The position numbers and the translations under genes were made by a program. Below are positions 1 through 8,566 of a stretch of 64,000 bases of DNA, one piece after another (within the stretch, counting starts at the first letter, position 1; every line of letters starts with the position of its first letter). Origin of the DNA: Sphingomonas sp. H160509 (GTDB lineage Bacteria > Pseudomonadota > Alphaproteobacteria > Sphingomonadales > Sphingomonadaceae); contig NZ_JAMXSR020000002.1 of assembly GCF_024124765.2 (NCBI RefSeq), forward strand, positions 519,001 through 583,000. The letters are read 5' to 3'. The notes beneath the pieces are model-generated. The model was not told the origin of the DNA, made no database searches, and worked only from the letters and a program-made list of their open reading frames with translations.

Positions 1-1356
1 CATTTCGCGCGCGTCTTCGTTCGCCGCGGCCTCGAGCCCGGCCAGCGACGCCATCGTCCCGTTCGAGCCATGCAACACCGAACCGTCCGACTGGAACGGC
101 GCGCCGCGTGCCCAGCTGCCGTCACCGCTTTCGAGGAAACGCGCCGCTATCTTGAGCCGCGCGACCGGATCGGGGTCGATCCCAGCGAGGTCGCCGATCA
201 CTGCGCCCCAGCCGATATCGTCGTGGCAGCGTGCGTAACTCAGCCAGTTGGCACCACGCGGCAGGCCGCCGCTCGCCTCGACGATCGCGTGGGGCAGGGT
301 GGCCGACTGTTCGGCCAGCGCGACCCAGCCCGCGACCATCAGCGAATTGTTATAGACCAGGTGGCATTCGGGCTCGAACCCGCCGTCCCAGTCCGCGCCT
401 TCGTCAGTGCCAAAATACGGCGGCACCAGCGCGGTCGGGACGATCGCCTCGGCCTTGAGCAACGTTGCCGGCGCGACGATGTCGAGCGCCGCGCGCAACG
501 CGCGGACGATGAAATGCGCTTCCGGACGGTTGCGGCAATCGGTGCCGATCTGCTTCCAGAGGAACGCGATCGAGTCGAGTCGGAACGCCTCGAAACCGTG
601 GTTCGCCAGCCGCAGCATCGTGTCGACGATCGCGAGCATGACTTCGGGATTCGACCAGTTCAGGTCCCATTGGAACGGATAGAAGGTCGTCCAGACCTGT
701 CCGCCCAAGGCCGGCACGCGCGTGAAATTGCCCGGCGCGGTGGTCGGGAACACCTGGGGGAGGGCGGCTTCGTACGCCTGCGCCTTGTCCTCGCTCAGGA
801 CATGATAAAAGGCGCGGTAGTGTGGATCGCCCGCGAGCGCCGCCTTCGCCCAGGCGTGATCGTCCGCGGTATGGTTAAGCGCGAGATCGACGCACAAGCT
901 GATCCGCCCGTCGCGCAGCCGTGCGGCGAGGCGTTCGAGATCGGCCATCGTCCCTAGCCGCGGCTCGATCGCGAGATAGTCCGCGACCGCGAACCCGCCA
1001 TCGCTGTCGCCCTCGCGTGCCTTCAGCAACGCAAGCAAATGGAGGTAGCGGACGCCGAGCGATTCGAGGTGGTCGACCTTGTCGATCAGCCCGCCGACGG
1101 TGCCGGCGAACCGGTCGACATAGGTCGAATAACCAAGCATGTCAGGCGCGACGAACCAGTCGGGGTCGGCCAGCCGCGCTTCGTCGAGCGCGACCATCGA
1201 AGCTGGCCGTTCGGCCGCCCGGTCGCGGAGGATCGTTTCCATCCGCGGCCAGAGCTGCGCCAGCCGATCGGTGCCGTACAGGCGTTCGAGCTGGCGTTTG
1301 AGGAGGGGGGCGAGCGCGTCGAGACGGCGCTCGGTGGAGAAGAAAGTCACGCTCAC
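1..1356 (-). CDS. Amylosucrase (GH13), C-terminus beyond the window
   Basis: Amylosucrase uses the energy of sucrose to build alpha-1,4-glucan, releasing fructose. The visible N-terminal 450 or so residues follow the amylosucrase pattern: a helical N-domain, then GGFAVADY and EPRLGT. Next come GH13 region I VDLALNHT (about residue 160), region II FRLDS with the nucleophile Asp (about 261), the acid/base Glu in KAEAI (about 301) and the HDDIGW motif (about 379). All catalytic residues seen are intact and there is no frameshift in this part. The start is GTG, either at 1356 or at 1350; the second fits better an AGGGCGG ribosome site. It follows the TonB receptor stop by 8 bases, so the two form an operon, probably controlled by the LacI-family gene upstream. 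No signal peptide is seen, so it is probably intracellular. Closely related GH13 sucrose hydrolases cannot be excluded without the C-terminus. Confidence 0.88.
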   Translation of the reverse strand, partial: MSVTFFSTERRLDALAPLLKRQLERLYGTDRLAQLWPRMETILRDRAAERPASMVALDEARLADPDWFVAPDMLGYSTYVDRFAGTVGGLIDKVDHLESLGVRYLHLLALLKAREGDSDGGFAVADYLAIEPRLGTMADLERLAARLRDGRISLCVDLALNHTADDHAWAKAALAGDPHYRAFYHVLSEDKAQAYEAALPQVFPTTAPGNFTRVPALGGQVWTTFYPFQWDLNWSNPEVMLAIVDTMLRLANHGFEAFRLDSIAFLWKQIGTDCRNRPEAHFIVRALRAALDIVAPATLLKAEAIVPTALVPPYFGTDEGADWDGGFEPECHLVYNNSLMVAGWVALAEQSATLPHAIVEASGGLPRGANWLSYARCHDDIGWGAVIGDLAGIDPDPVARLKIAARFLESGDGSWARGAPFQSDGSVLHGSNGTMASLAGLEAAANEDAREM

Positions 1357-1364
1357 CCGCCCTA

Positions 1365-3864
1365 TCAGAAGCCGACGCGGACCGCGGCGGAGATCGTCCG
1401 GCCGGTGATCGATCGCGCGCGGACGATGCCGTTGGTCGGGATCGCGCCTTCCTCCGCTTCGGTGATGCCCTTCACGTCGAACAGATTGTTGCCGTTGATC
1501 GACAGCGTGACGTTCTCGGTCGGGTGCACCGACACGAACGCGTTGACCTGCGTATAGCCCGGCATCTTCAGCCCGTTATTGTCCTGCGCGAAGCTGTCCG
1601 TGGTGCCGATCACGTTCGCGCCGACGGTCAGTCGGCCGACCTCGACCTGCGGGGTCGCCTGGAAGATGAACTTCGCTTGGCGACGTGGGCGGTTGCCCTC
1701 GACCGCGGGGTTGAGCACGTCCTTGGTGATCTCGGCATCGGTGTAGGTGCCGCCCGCCGACAGCGAGAACGGCCCGCGTGCGATACGGCCCTCGAGCTCG
1801 ACGCCCTTCGCTTCATATTCGCGGTTGAAGAAACGCTGCGTCGTCGCCTCGAAATTCTGCTCCTCGGTACGCGCCCAGAAGCCGGTGGCGTAGAGCGAGA
1901 GACCGTTCTGGCGGAACTTGAACCCGCCCTCGAGCTGGCGGACGAAATCGACTGCCGCGCCTTCGTCGGTCAGGCCGCCGGTGGTCGTGTTGATCGACGG
2001 GCCGAACAACAGGCGATCGGCGTTGGCCCGGCCGCCGCGGCTGTAGCGGGCGAACACCGCGGTGCTGTCGGTCAGGCGATAGTTCGCGCCACCCGAGTAG
2101 GACAGGTAATCATAGTTATAGTTGAGCGGCGAGCGGCGGTTCGGGATGATCGCGACCTGACGCTCGGGCGCCGAGATCACGCCGTCGCCGTTGATGTCGA
2201 ACGTCGTGATGCCGCTGCCGAAGCCCGCACCCAGATCGGCGCCGGCGACGCTGCCACGGGCCCGACCGAAATCGTAGCGCAGAGAGCCGTCGATGTTGAA
2301 GCGGCCGATCTCCAGACCGAGCTGAGCAAATGGTGCGTAGGTCGTGTAGTCGAGATCGTATGACCGGCGGCAGCAATTGCCGAAGCCGAATGCCGAATAG
2401 CCCGGCGTGCCGTTCTGCGTGACAGGAACGCCCGCCGCGGTGCGGACGTCGACGAGCTGCGAGCGGCCGTCATTGGCGACGGTCTGGACGAACGAATTCC
2501 ACAGCCAGTCGCTCTTGATGTCCTGGCGCGAGGCGTAGAAGCCGCCGGTGATCGCCAGCGTTCCGGTACCCACCGGCACCGAGCCGTTGAGGCGAATGTC
2601 GTTGGTGATGTTGTTGAGGCTCTTCAGGTCGACGTCGAACAGTACGACGTTGGCGAGCAGGCCGTTGCCGTTGAGCGACGCAGGGTTGGTGATCCGCTGA
2701 CCGTTCTGCGGTCCGCTCGCGTAGAACAGCTGCGACCCTGCGCCGCCGATCCCGTTGGCGATGGTCTGCGCGGAGCCGACGGCCGCCGGGAACGGCGAGG
2801 TGAAGCCGCCCGAGATATCCGAATAGCGGAACCGCTCGACGATGTTCCAGCCGTCCGCGACCGGGATCTGCGTCTCGAGACCGGCCGAATAGACGACGGG
2901 GTGCTGGCCGTCGCGGATTGAGCGCGTGACGAGCTGGTTGTTACCGTCGAGCGTCTCGACGGTGCGGATGTCGGCGCTGTGCAGCGTGCCGTTGTTGATC
3001 GAGAAGTTGGTGATATTGCTGTAGGTCGGGTCGCTGTTCGTGCCGCTCACCTGTACCGGGTTGGGCAGGTAGCCGATCGCGCGGTCATCGAGATACTTGC
3101 CGTACAGGCGGACATAGCCGCCATTGCCGAACGACTTGGTGATGTTCCCCTTCAACTGGCCGCCCTTGACGCCATCGAAGCCGACTTCGCGCTGGCCGTC
3201 ACCGATCCGGTAGAAACCGCCGAAATGATAGGTCAGCGTGTCGGACAGCTTGCCGCCCTGGTCGAAATCGACGCGGAACTCGCGGTAGTCGAGCCCGCTG
3301 CTGATCTGGAACGCGCCGCCTTCCTGTTCGCCGGTCTTCGAGAGGAAGTTGATCACGCCGCCTGGCGAGTTCGACGCGAAGGTCGAGGCGGAGCCGCCGC
3401 GGACCGACTCGACCGTCCGCACGTTGAAATCGGCGCGCAGGAAGATGTCGGCATTGCCGAACGTGATGTCGCCGAATTCCAGGATCGGAAGGCCGTCCTC
3501 CTGCAGCTGGAGAAACTTCGAGCCGCCCGATGCGACCGGCAGGCCGCGGACCGAGATGTTCGCGTTGCCGTCGCCGCCCGATGCCCTCGACCCGGATGCC
3601 GGGGAGGTTGCGGAGGAGTTCACCCGAGGTGCGCGGTGCGAGCTGGATCAGCGCATCCGAACTGATCGAGCTGGTCGTGATCGACGTGTTGAGCTTGTTC
3701 GTGCCGCGCGCGACCGCGGTCACCACGATGTCGTCCTGCGGGACATCGGCTGCGGGAGCAGCGGGCGTTGCAGCCGGATTGGCCTGCGGCGCGGTCTGCG
3801 CGGCACCGGCGGTGGCGAACGATGCGGCGGCGATGCCAGCCAGCAATGCGTGACGTACTTTCAT
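1365..3864 (-). CDS. TonB-dependent receptor, probable sucrose/glucoside uptake (one frameshift)
   Basis: Outer-membrane receptor of about 832 residues that would import a ligand using TonB energy. It begins MKVRHALLAGIAAASF, a signal peptide ending near AGAAQ, followed by a short linker and the plug (DIVVTAV, then NISVRGLP). The beta-barrel ends with the aromatic terminus VGF. The ribosome site AGGGAGAG precedes the ATG at 3864. The N-terminal 95 or so residues and the rest lie in different frames. Removing one C from the CCC at 3584-3586 restores VEASGGDGNANISVRG, which reads naturally, so a consensus error is likely. The gene sits between the LacI-family regulator and amylosucrase, and two operator palindromes lie just upstream. 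The substrate is inferred from the amylosucrase neighbour, not from the receptor sequence. Confidence 0.85.
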
Positions 3865-3922
3865 GCGACTCTCCCTGCGCGACGGCTTTCTGAGAAGCCC
3901 AAGGCCGCCTCCTACTCGCGTC

Positions 3923-3958
3923 GCAATCGATTGCAAGAAATGTTTCACAATCGATTGC
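3923..3958 (-). promoter_or_regulatory. Twin LacI-type operator palindromes upstream of the receptor
   Basis: Two near-identical palindromes sharing CAATCGATTG lie at 3923-3934 (GCAATCGATTGC) and 3947-3958 (ACAATCGATTGC), 24 bases centre to centre, in the 99-base gap between the LacI-family gene and the TonB receptor. An even palindrome with a central CG is what LacI-family dimers bind, and the spacing puts both boxes on the same DNA face. That the neighbouring regulator binds them is inferred. Confidence 0.72.
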
Positions 3959-3963
3959 AGAAA

Positions 3964-4947
3964 CTAGGCGGACTGTCTCTTTATCAGCGCAGGGGGGACG
4001 ATCGCGGACTCGGCTGGCTCGCCGGCTATACGTTTTAACAGGCGGTCGACCATCAATTCCGCCCCGATCGCAAGATCTTGGCGGATCGTCGTCAAGGACG
4101 GTGACGTGTGTGCTGCCAGGGAGACGTCGTCATACCCAATCACGGCGGTTGCGGTAGGAACGTCGATCCCCGCCTCGGCCAGTGCGCGCAGCACGCTCAT
4201 CGCTGCGACGTCCGATGCGGCGAAGATCGCGTCCGGAATTGTGCCACCCGCGAGATGCTCCGCCACCGCAGCGTGAACCGCCTCGGGGCTCATCGGCGTG
4301 GCGAGGACCGTGTACGCAACATTGGCTTGGTCGGCGGCCGCAGCGAACCCGGCGAGTCGGTCGGAAAACTCGGGCGGGGCAGGGTCGCCGACGAACAACA
4401 GCCGATGCCGGCCTTGCGCGATCAGATGCTCCGCTGCCAGTCGACCACCCGCGACATTGTCCGATCCGATCGTCAAATGATGCTGGCCGGGACGGTTCGC
4501 ACCCCAAACGATCAGCGGGCGGTAGCGCTGCGAAACCCGCTCGATCGCCGCGAACTGGTCCGACTGGCCGACCAGCAGCAGTCCATCGATGCGGCCGCTG
4601 TCGACCAGCCGTTCGAGCCAGTCGTCGGCATCGGGAATCACCCGCGACAAGAGAATGTCATACCCTCGCTCGACCAGCAGGTCGGCGAGGAACCCGAGCA
4701 GCGACAGGAAAAACGGGTCGGTCAGGTGCTGCGTCTTCGCGTGCCCGAGCGGCAGGACCAGCCCGATCGCGCCGGTGCTCTTCATCCGCAGGTTGCGCGC
4801 AAGCTGGTTGGGCCGCACGTCATGCTCGCGCGCCAGCACGCGTATCCGCTCGCGCGTCTGCTCGTTCACGGAGGAATGTCCCGCCAGCGCACGCGATACG
4901 GTTGCAGTTGAAACGCCCGCGAGTGCGGCCAGGTCGGCGAGTTTCAT
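3964..4947 (-). CDS. LacI-family transcriptional regulator
   Basis: Repressor-type regulator of 327 residues. The helix-turn-helix is at the very N-terminus (LADLAALAGVSTATVSRAL, residues 3-21), followed by the hinge helix and a periplasmic-binding-protein-like sugar-sensing domain (IGLVLPLGH, then DAIFAASD and GYDDVSLA near the C-terminus). The ATG at 4947 is chosen because the HTH starts within three codons of it in this family; an earlier in-frame start at 5013 would add an unrelated leader. It precedes the TonB receptor and amylosucrase on the same strand, with twin palindromic operators between regulator and receptor. It therefore probably represses uptake and use of a sucrose-like sugar and is released by it. 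The effector is not shown by the sequence. Confidence 0.9.
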   Translation of the reverse strand: MKLADLAALAGVSTATVSRALAGHSSVNEQTRERIRVLAREHDVRPNQLARNLRMKSTGAIGLVLPLGHAKTQHLTDPFFLSLLGFLADLLVERGYDILLSRVIPDADDWLERLVDSGRIDGLLLVGQSDQFAAIERVSQRYRPLIVWGANRPGQHHLTIGSDNVAGGRLAAEHLIAQGRHRLLFVGDPAPPEFSDRLAGFAAAADQANVAYTVLATPMSPEAVHAAVAEHLAGGTIPDAIFAASDVAAMSVLRALAEAGIDVPTATAVIGYDDVSLAAHTSPSLTTIRQDLAIGAELMVDRLLKRIAGEPAESAIVPPALIKRQSA

Positions 4948-5162
4948 TGTGGTGGAGTTCCTCGTCGGTACGCGCGTAGGCCACGTCGTACAGTCAGCAC
5001 CGGGGGGCTGCAATTGTCGGGCGATTTACCGACGGACTTGTACGATCCGGTAATCGAGAGAGTGCCAACAGGCTATATGGCAATAGCATCGCTATGCGAT
5101 CGAACACTGCCGTAGCGTCATCGTCCGCTTGCCGAATGCATCATCGTGGCGTTCGACGCGAC

Positions 5163-6668
5163 CTAACGCATCCCATGCGAGGCGGTGACCGGGGCTACAA
5201 GGTAGCGATCCAGGAACTGCTGATGCGTCGGCATCCCTGCGACTGCGTCCGCGATCGTGCTGCGAATATTGGTCAAGACGCCGGCTAGCTGCGGGCCGCC
5301 CATGATGCTGCCAAGGCGGTGATGGTCGCGCGGAGTCAGGCGCTGGCCGAGCATCACCTGCACCCAGCTGGCGACACGGAACAGGTCATCGCCGCCCTGA
5401 TATGCCTGCGCGCCCTCTGTGAAGAGCGTGATGCGCTCCACGAGCGTGTTGGGGATCGGCATATCCCGGCGCGCCGCCCAGAAGGGTTCGGGACGTTCGT
5501 TGAGGTGGTAGTGGAGGATGATGAAATCGCGGACGCGCTCGAGCTCGGCTTGTGCCTGATCATTGTACCGCTTCACCAGCGCGGGTGCGATTCCGCCGAA
5601 CGGGAAGGTCTGCATCAGCCGCGTAATGCCCGTCATGATCAGATGGATGCTGGTCGACTCGAGCGGCTCGACGAACCCGCTGGCAAGGCTGAGCGCGACG
5701 CAGTTCCCCATCCATACCTGTCGCCGGCGACCCGTGCGGAACCGGATCAGCCGCGGCTCGGTAAGTGGTGCGCCGTCGATCGTGGCGAGCAACCGGGCAT
5801 GCGCCTCGTCGTCCGACAGATGATCGCTGGCATAGACCAGCCCATTACCGACGCGGTGCTGCAACGGGATACGCCAGCGCCAGCCCGCGTCATGGGCTAT
5901 AGCGCGCGTGTACGGATGCGCCGGGCCCGTCGCGGCCGTCTGCACGGCCAGCGCGCTGTTGGTGGGCAGCCAGTGCGACCAATCCTCGTAACCGGCGGCG
6001 TAGGTGCCCTCGATCAGCAGCCCGCGAAAGCCGGTGCAGTCGATGAACAGGTCGCCCTCGACGCGCTCGCCGGACTCCAGGACGAGCGCGCGGATGAAGC
6101 CGGTCTCGCCGTCGCGATCAACGCTGGCGATTCGCCCCTCGATCCGTTTCAACCCGTTCGCCTCGCTGCGCGCGCGCAGGAAGCGGGCGTATAGGCCGGC
6201 GTCGAGGTGATAGGCGTAGTTGATCTGGCCCTCGGAGGGGAGCGCGAACCGCTCCGCCTTGGCCGCCTGGAGTTCCAGGCAATAGTCGCCGATCTCGCTC
6301 GAATCCCCGTCGGCCTTTGCGGCAAGCCAGAAATGGTGGAAGTCGCCCATCCAGGTCGATTTGCCGATGTCGCCGAACGAATGGATGTAGCGATCGCCGT
6401 CGCGTGCCCAGTTCTCGAACGAAATGCCGAGCTTGAACGTGGCTTGCGTGGCGCGCATGAACTCGCGTTCGTCAAGGCCCAGGATCGTGTGGAAGGCCCG
6501 CATTGTCGGAATCGTCGCCTCACCGACCCCGATGGTGCCGATCTCTTCGGATTCGACCAGCGTGATGTCGAGCAACTGGCCCAATTGTCGCGACAAAGCC
6601 GCGGCGGCGAGCCAGCCGGCGGTGCCACCACCGGCGATGACGACTTTCCTGATGCGCTGCTCGGCCAT
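5163..6668 (-). CDS. Flavin-dependent tryptophan halogenase family protein
   Basis: Member of the FAD-dependent tryptophan-halogenase family, 501 residues, the usual length. Visible signatures are the dinucleotide motif GGGTAGW (residues 13-19) and GVGEATIP near residue 48. A lysine in TFKLGISFENW matches the catalytic lysine position of PrnA, and the WxWxIP signature is present as WRWRIP near residue 265. It has a Shine-Dalgarno AGGAG before the ATG and follows the cupin-like gene by 9 bases, making it the last gene of the SapC/cupin/halogenase operon. In sphingomonads, Caulobacter and Xanthomonas such halogenases commonly sit beside TonB receptors rather than in natural-product clusters. 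The real substrate is therefore unknown and might be a sugar- or protein-linked group. Halogenation itself is family knowledge, not proof for this copy. Confidence 0.86.
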   Translation of the reverse strand: MAEQRIRKVVIAGGGTAGWLAAAALSRQLGQLLDITLVESEEIGTIGVGEATIPTMRAFHTILGLDEREFMRATQATFKLGISFENWARDGDRYIHSFGDIGKSTWMGDFHHFWLAAKADGDSSEIGDYCLELQAAKAERFALPSEGQINYAYHLDAGLYARFLRARSEANGLKRIEGRIASVDRDGETGFIRALVLESGERVEGDLFIDCTGFRGLLIEGTYAAGYEDWSHWLPTNSALAVQTAATGPAHPYTRAIAHDAGWRWRIPLQHRVGNGLVYASDHLSDDEAHARLLATIDGAPLTEPRLIRFRTGRRRQVWMGNCVALSLASGFVEPLESTSIHLIMTGITRLMQTFPFGGIAPALVKRYNDQAQAELERVRDFIILHYHLNERPEPFWAARRDMPIPNTLVERITLFTEGAQAYQGGDDLFRVASWVQVMLGQRLTPRDHHRLGSIMGGPQLAGVLTNIRSTIADAVAGMPTHQQFLDRYLVAPVTASHGMR

Positions 6669-6677
6669 GTTCGGCTC

Positions 6678-7713
6678 CTATCGGTTGATGCGCTGGAGGA
6701 TCTTGGCGCGCAACCGGCGTGCCGCCATAGCGTCCAGCGGCGCAAGTTCGCCATGTGCGTGCTCGGGCAGGTGCTCCCTGGCGTGATCCGCAGAGCCGAA
6801 GACATAATGGTCGAACATCGCGCGCCATGCCTGCTTCTCGTGATCCGGCCGATCGCGCAGCGACAACAGGCCGTGGAGCAGGGTGTTCATGGGCGTATCC
6901 ATGAACCGCGGCACCGCGTTCCACCAATAGTTGATCATCACGTTGAACGCGTCCAGCGCCTCGACATTATGCCACCACAACGCCGGGTAGAGCAGCACGT
7001 CACCCGGCTCGAGTTCGGCGACCTCGGCATGCGCCAGGGCCTCGGCAAAGCGTGGGTATCGGTCGAGATCGGGTGCGCGGAGGTCGACCATGCTCACCAC
7101 CTGTCCGGCCGGCGTCGGCTCCAACGGTCCGGGGTAGAGGTTGGCGACCTGGTCCGGCGGGAACAGCGTGAAGCGTCGTCGGCCGACGATGCAGCACGCC
7201 AGATTGTTCGACATGTCGTAATGCGTCGAGGCGGTGGTACGATTGCCGATCCAGATGCTGACCAGGGGCGGGTTCTCGACGAGCTGCGGGTCTTCGAACG
7301 GCAGCGCGGCCTGCGCGCGAAGGCCAGGCAGGTACAGATCGATGTCGGTCGAGCCGATATAGATGGCGGGGGCTTCCGGATCGCCGAGGCCAGCAAGAAG
7401 CTGGTCGAGATAGCCGGACAGCGAACCGCTCTCTCGTTTGAAGTTCAGCGCGGTGCAATCGTCGGAATACCCGAAGCGGCCGCCGATCGCCGGATCGCCG
7501 ACGTACGCCGTGACGGGACGGCCACCGTCGAACTGCTTGAGCCATGTCATCGCAGGCTCTGCACCTTCCAGCCCGACAGCCACCAGCGGCAAGTGGCTGG
7601 CGATCCCGCGCAGGATCACCGGAACGCCATCGGCGATCAGGTCGGCGATCGGCACGCTGATCGCGCTCGCGCCCCTCGATGACACGCGTACGGCGCGTGA
7701 TACCTGCCACCAC
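6678..7713 (-). CDS. Cupin-like / JmjC-fold protein (probable frameshift near the N-terminus)
   Basis: Protein of the cupin_8 (JmjC-like, FIH-type) fold of about 340 residues. The iron-binding HxD is present in THYDMSNN (near residue 163), and a later His lies in ALWWHNV, so a metal-dependent dioxygenase-type site is possible. The clean open frame begins at 7685. The family N-terminus is better matched by starting at the GTG codons at 7713/7710 and removing one C from the CCCC at 7672-7675, which gives RVIEGASAISVPIADL. With that start the gene begins three bases after the SapC-like stop. It lies between that gene and the halogenase in one operon. Proteins of this fold are frequent partners of TonB-linked halogenases, but their reaction is not established. 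Confidence 0.82.
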
Positions 7714-7715
7714 GA

Positions 7716-8436
7716 TCAACCGTTCTGGGTAAGCAGAGACTGCTTGCGCGCAATCAACTGCTGAATGTTGCCGAGCGACGCTGCGGCCAGGATGGCGAGA
7801 CGCAGCACGCCCGATCGATGGAGCCGATCGAGCGGTTCGCCATTCAGAGCGGCGAGATGCTCGAGGTCGACGACCAGCACGTCGGCTATGGTATAGCGAC
7901 GCTCTTCGCTGACATCGACGGTGAGCGTTACCGGCGTGAGCAGGCCAGCCTCGTCAAGCGCGGTATAGGCAGCCGGCGCGGTTTCCAGTCCCTCGTACAG
8001 CAGGCGGAGCACGCCGGTGATATGTTCCAGGTACGGTGTGTTGCCGCCATGTTCCAGGAACAGCGGCAGGCCGGTGCTGTCGCCGACGCGCCCGTCGTCG
8101 AGATCGACGTGCAGCATAGGCTCGCCGACATCGTCTCCGGAGGGGGCGAACCATCCCGATCGAGAAGGGGCCGCGCTGGTGACTGGCGGGCACATAGCGG
8201 CTTGTCCAATAGTCGCCGGACAGGAACAGGTTCTCGTCGCGGTCCAGCCCCAACAGGGCATAGGCCTGCAATCCCTCGTCACGGCGGCGGAATATGATGG
8301 CGAATTCGCGCTGCACCGCCTCGAACTCCGCGGGGAATATCAGCGTCTGATTGGTCGCGTCGCCGAACGCGGCGCCAGCCCGCGGGCTTACGCGTAAATC
8401 GGCATGGTCGACATTGTTGATCTGTACGGGATTCAT
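7716..8436 (-). CDS. SapC-like protein (one frameshift)
   Basis: SapC-family protein of about 239 residues, named after a Campylobacter S-layer-associated protein; its biochemical role is unknown. The N-terminal half reads NNVDHADLRVSPR, then NQTLIFPAEF and the GLDRDENLFL segment typical of the family. It then runs out of frame. Removing one G from the GGGGG at 8142-8146 joins it to PSGDDVGEPMLHVDLDDGR and the C-terminal part. The ATG at 8436 starts MNPVQINNVDHAD. It stands at the head of the SapC/cupin/halogenase operon, 130 bases after the TonB receptor stop, from which it is separated by terminator-like hairpins. Its conserved partnership suggests a role in TonB-linked carbohydrate handling, which is inference. 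Confidence 0.84.
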
Positions 8437-8488
8437 CCGCTCCGGTCCTGTTGTTGCCGCACGCTTATCAGCGCGACGGCGACCGACA

Positions 8489-8524
8489 AAGGAAAAGGCC
8501 GCTGCACGGCACGGCGGCGGCCTT
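8489..8524 (-). terminator. Intrinsic terminator after the TonB receptor
   Basis: Read on the minus strand, AAGGCCGC (8524-8517) pairs with GCGGCCTT (8502-8495) across a 14-base loop. The stem is followed by TTTTCCTTT, a U-rich tract. It lies between the receptor stop (8567) and the SapC-like start (8436), so it would end or attenuate receptor transcripts before the halogenase operon. Confidence 0.6.
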
Positions 8525-8534
8525 CTTGGGAGGT

Positions 8535-8560
8535 CGGGAGTGGACCAAGATCCACTCCCG
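8535..8560 (-). terminator. Perfect 10-bp hairpin just after the receptor stop
   Basis: CGGGAGTGGA (8535-8544) and TCCACTCCCG (8551-8560) form a perfect 10-bp stem with a 6-base loop, immediately after the receptor stop. No U tract follows directly. It may stabilise the receptor mRNA 3' end or work with the terminator at 8489-8524. Confidence 0.45.
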
Positions 8561-8566
8561 TCGTCA

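Noticed and set aside
5163..6668. Halogenase as evidence of an antibiotic biosynthesis cluster
   Set aside because: No NRPS, PKS or amino-acid tailoring gene is present. The SapC/cupin/TonB context is a known non-cluster setting.
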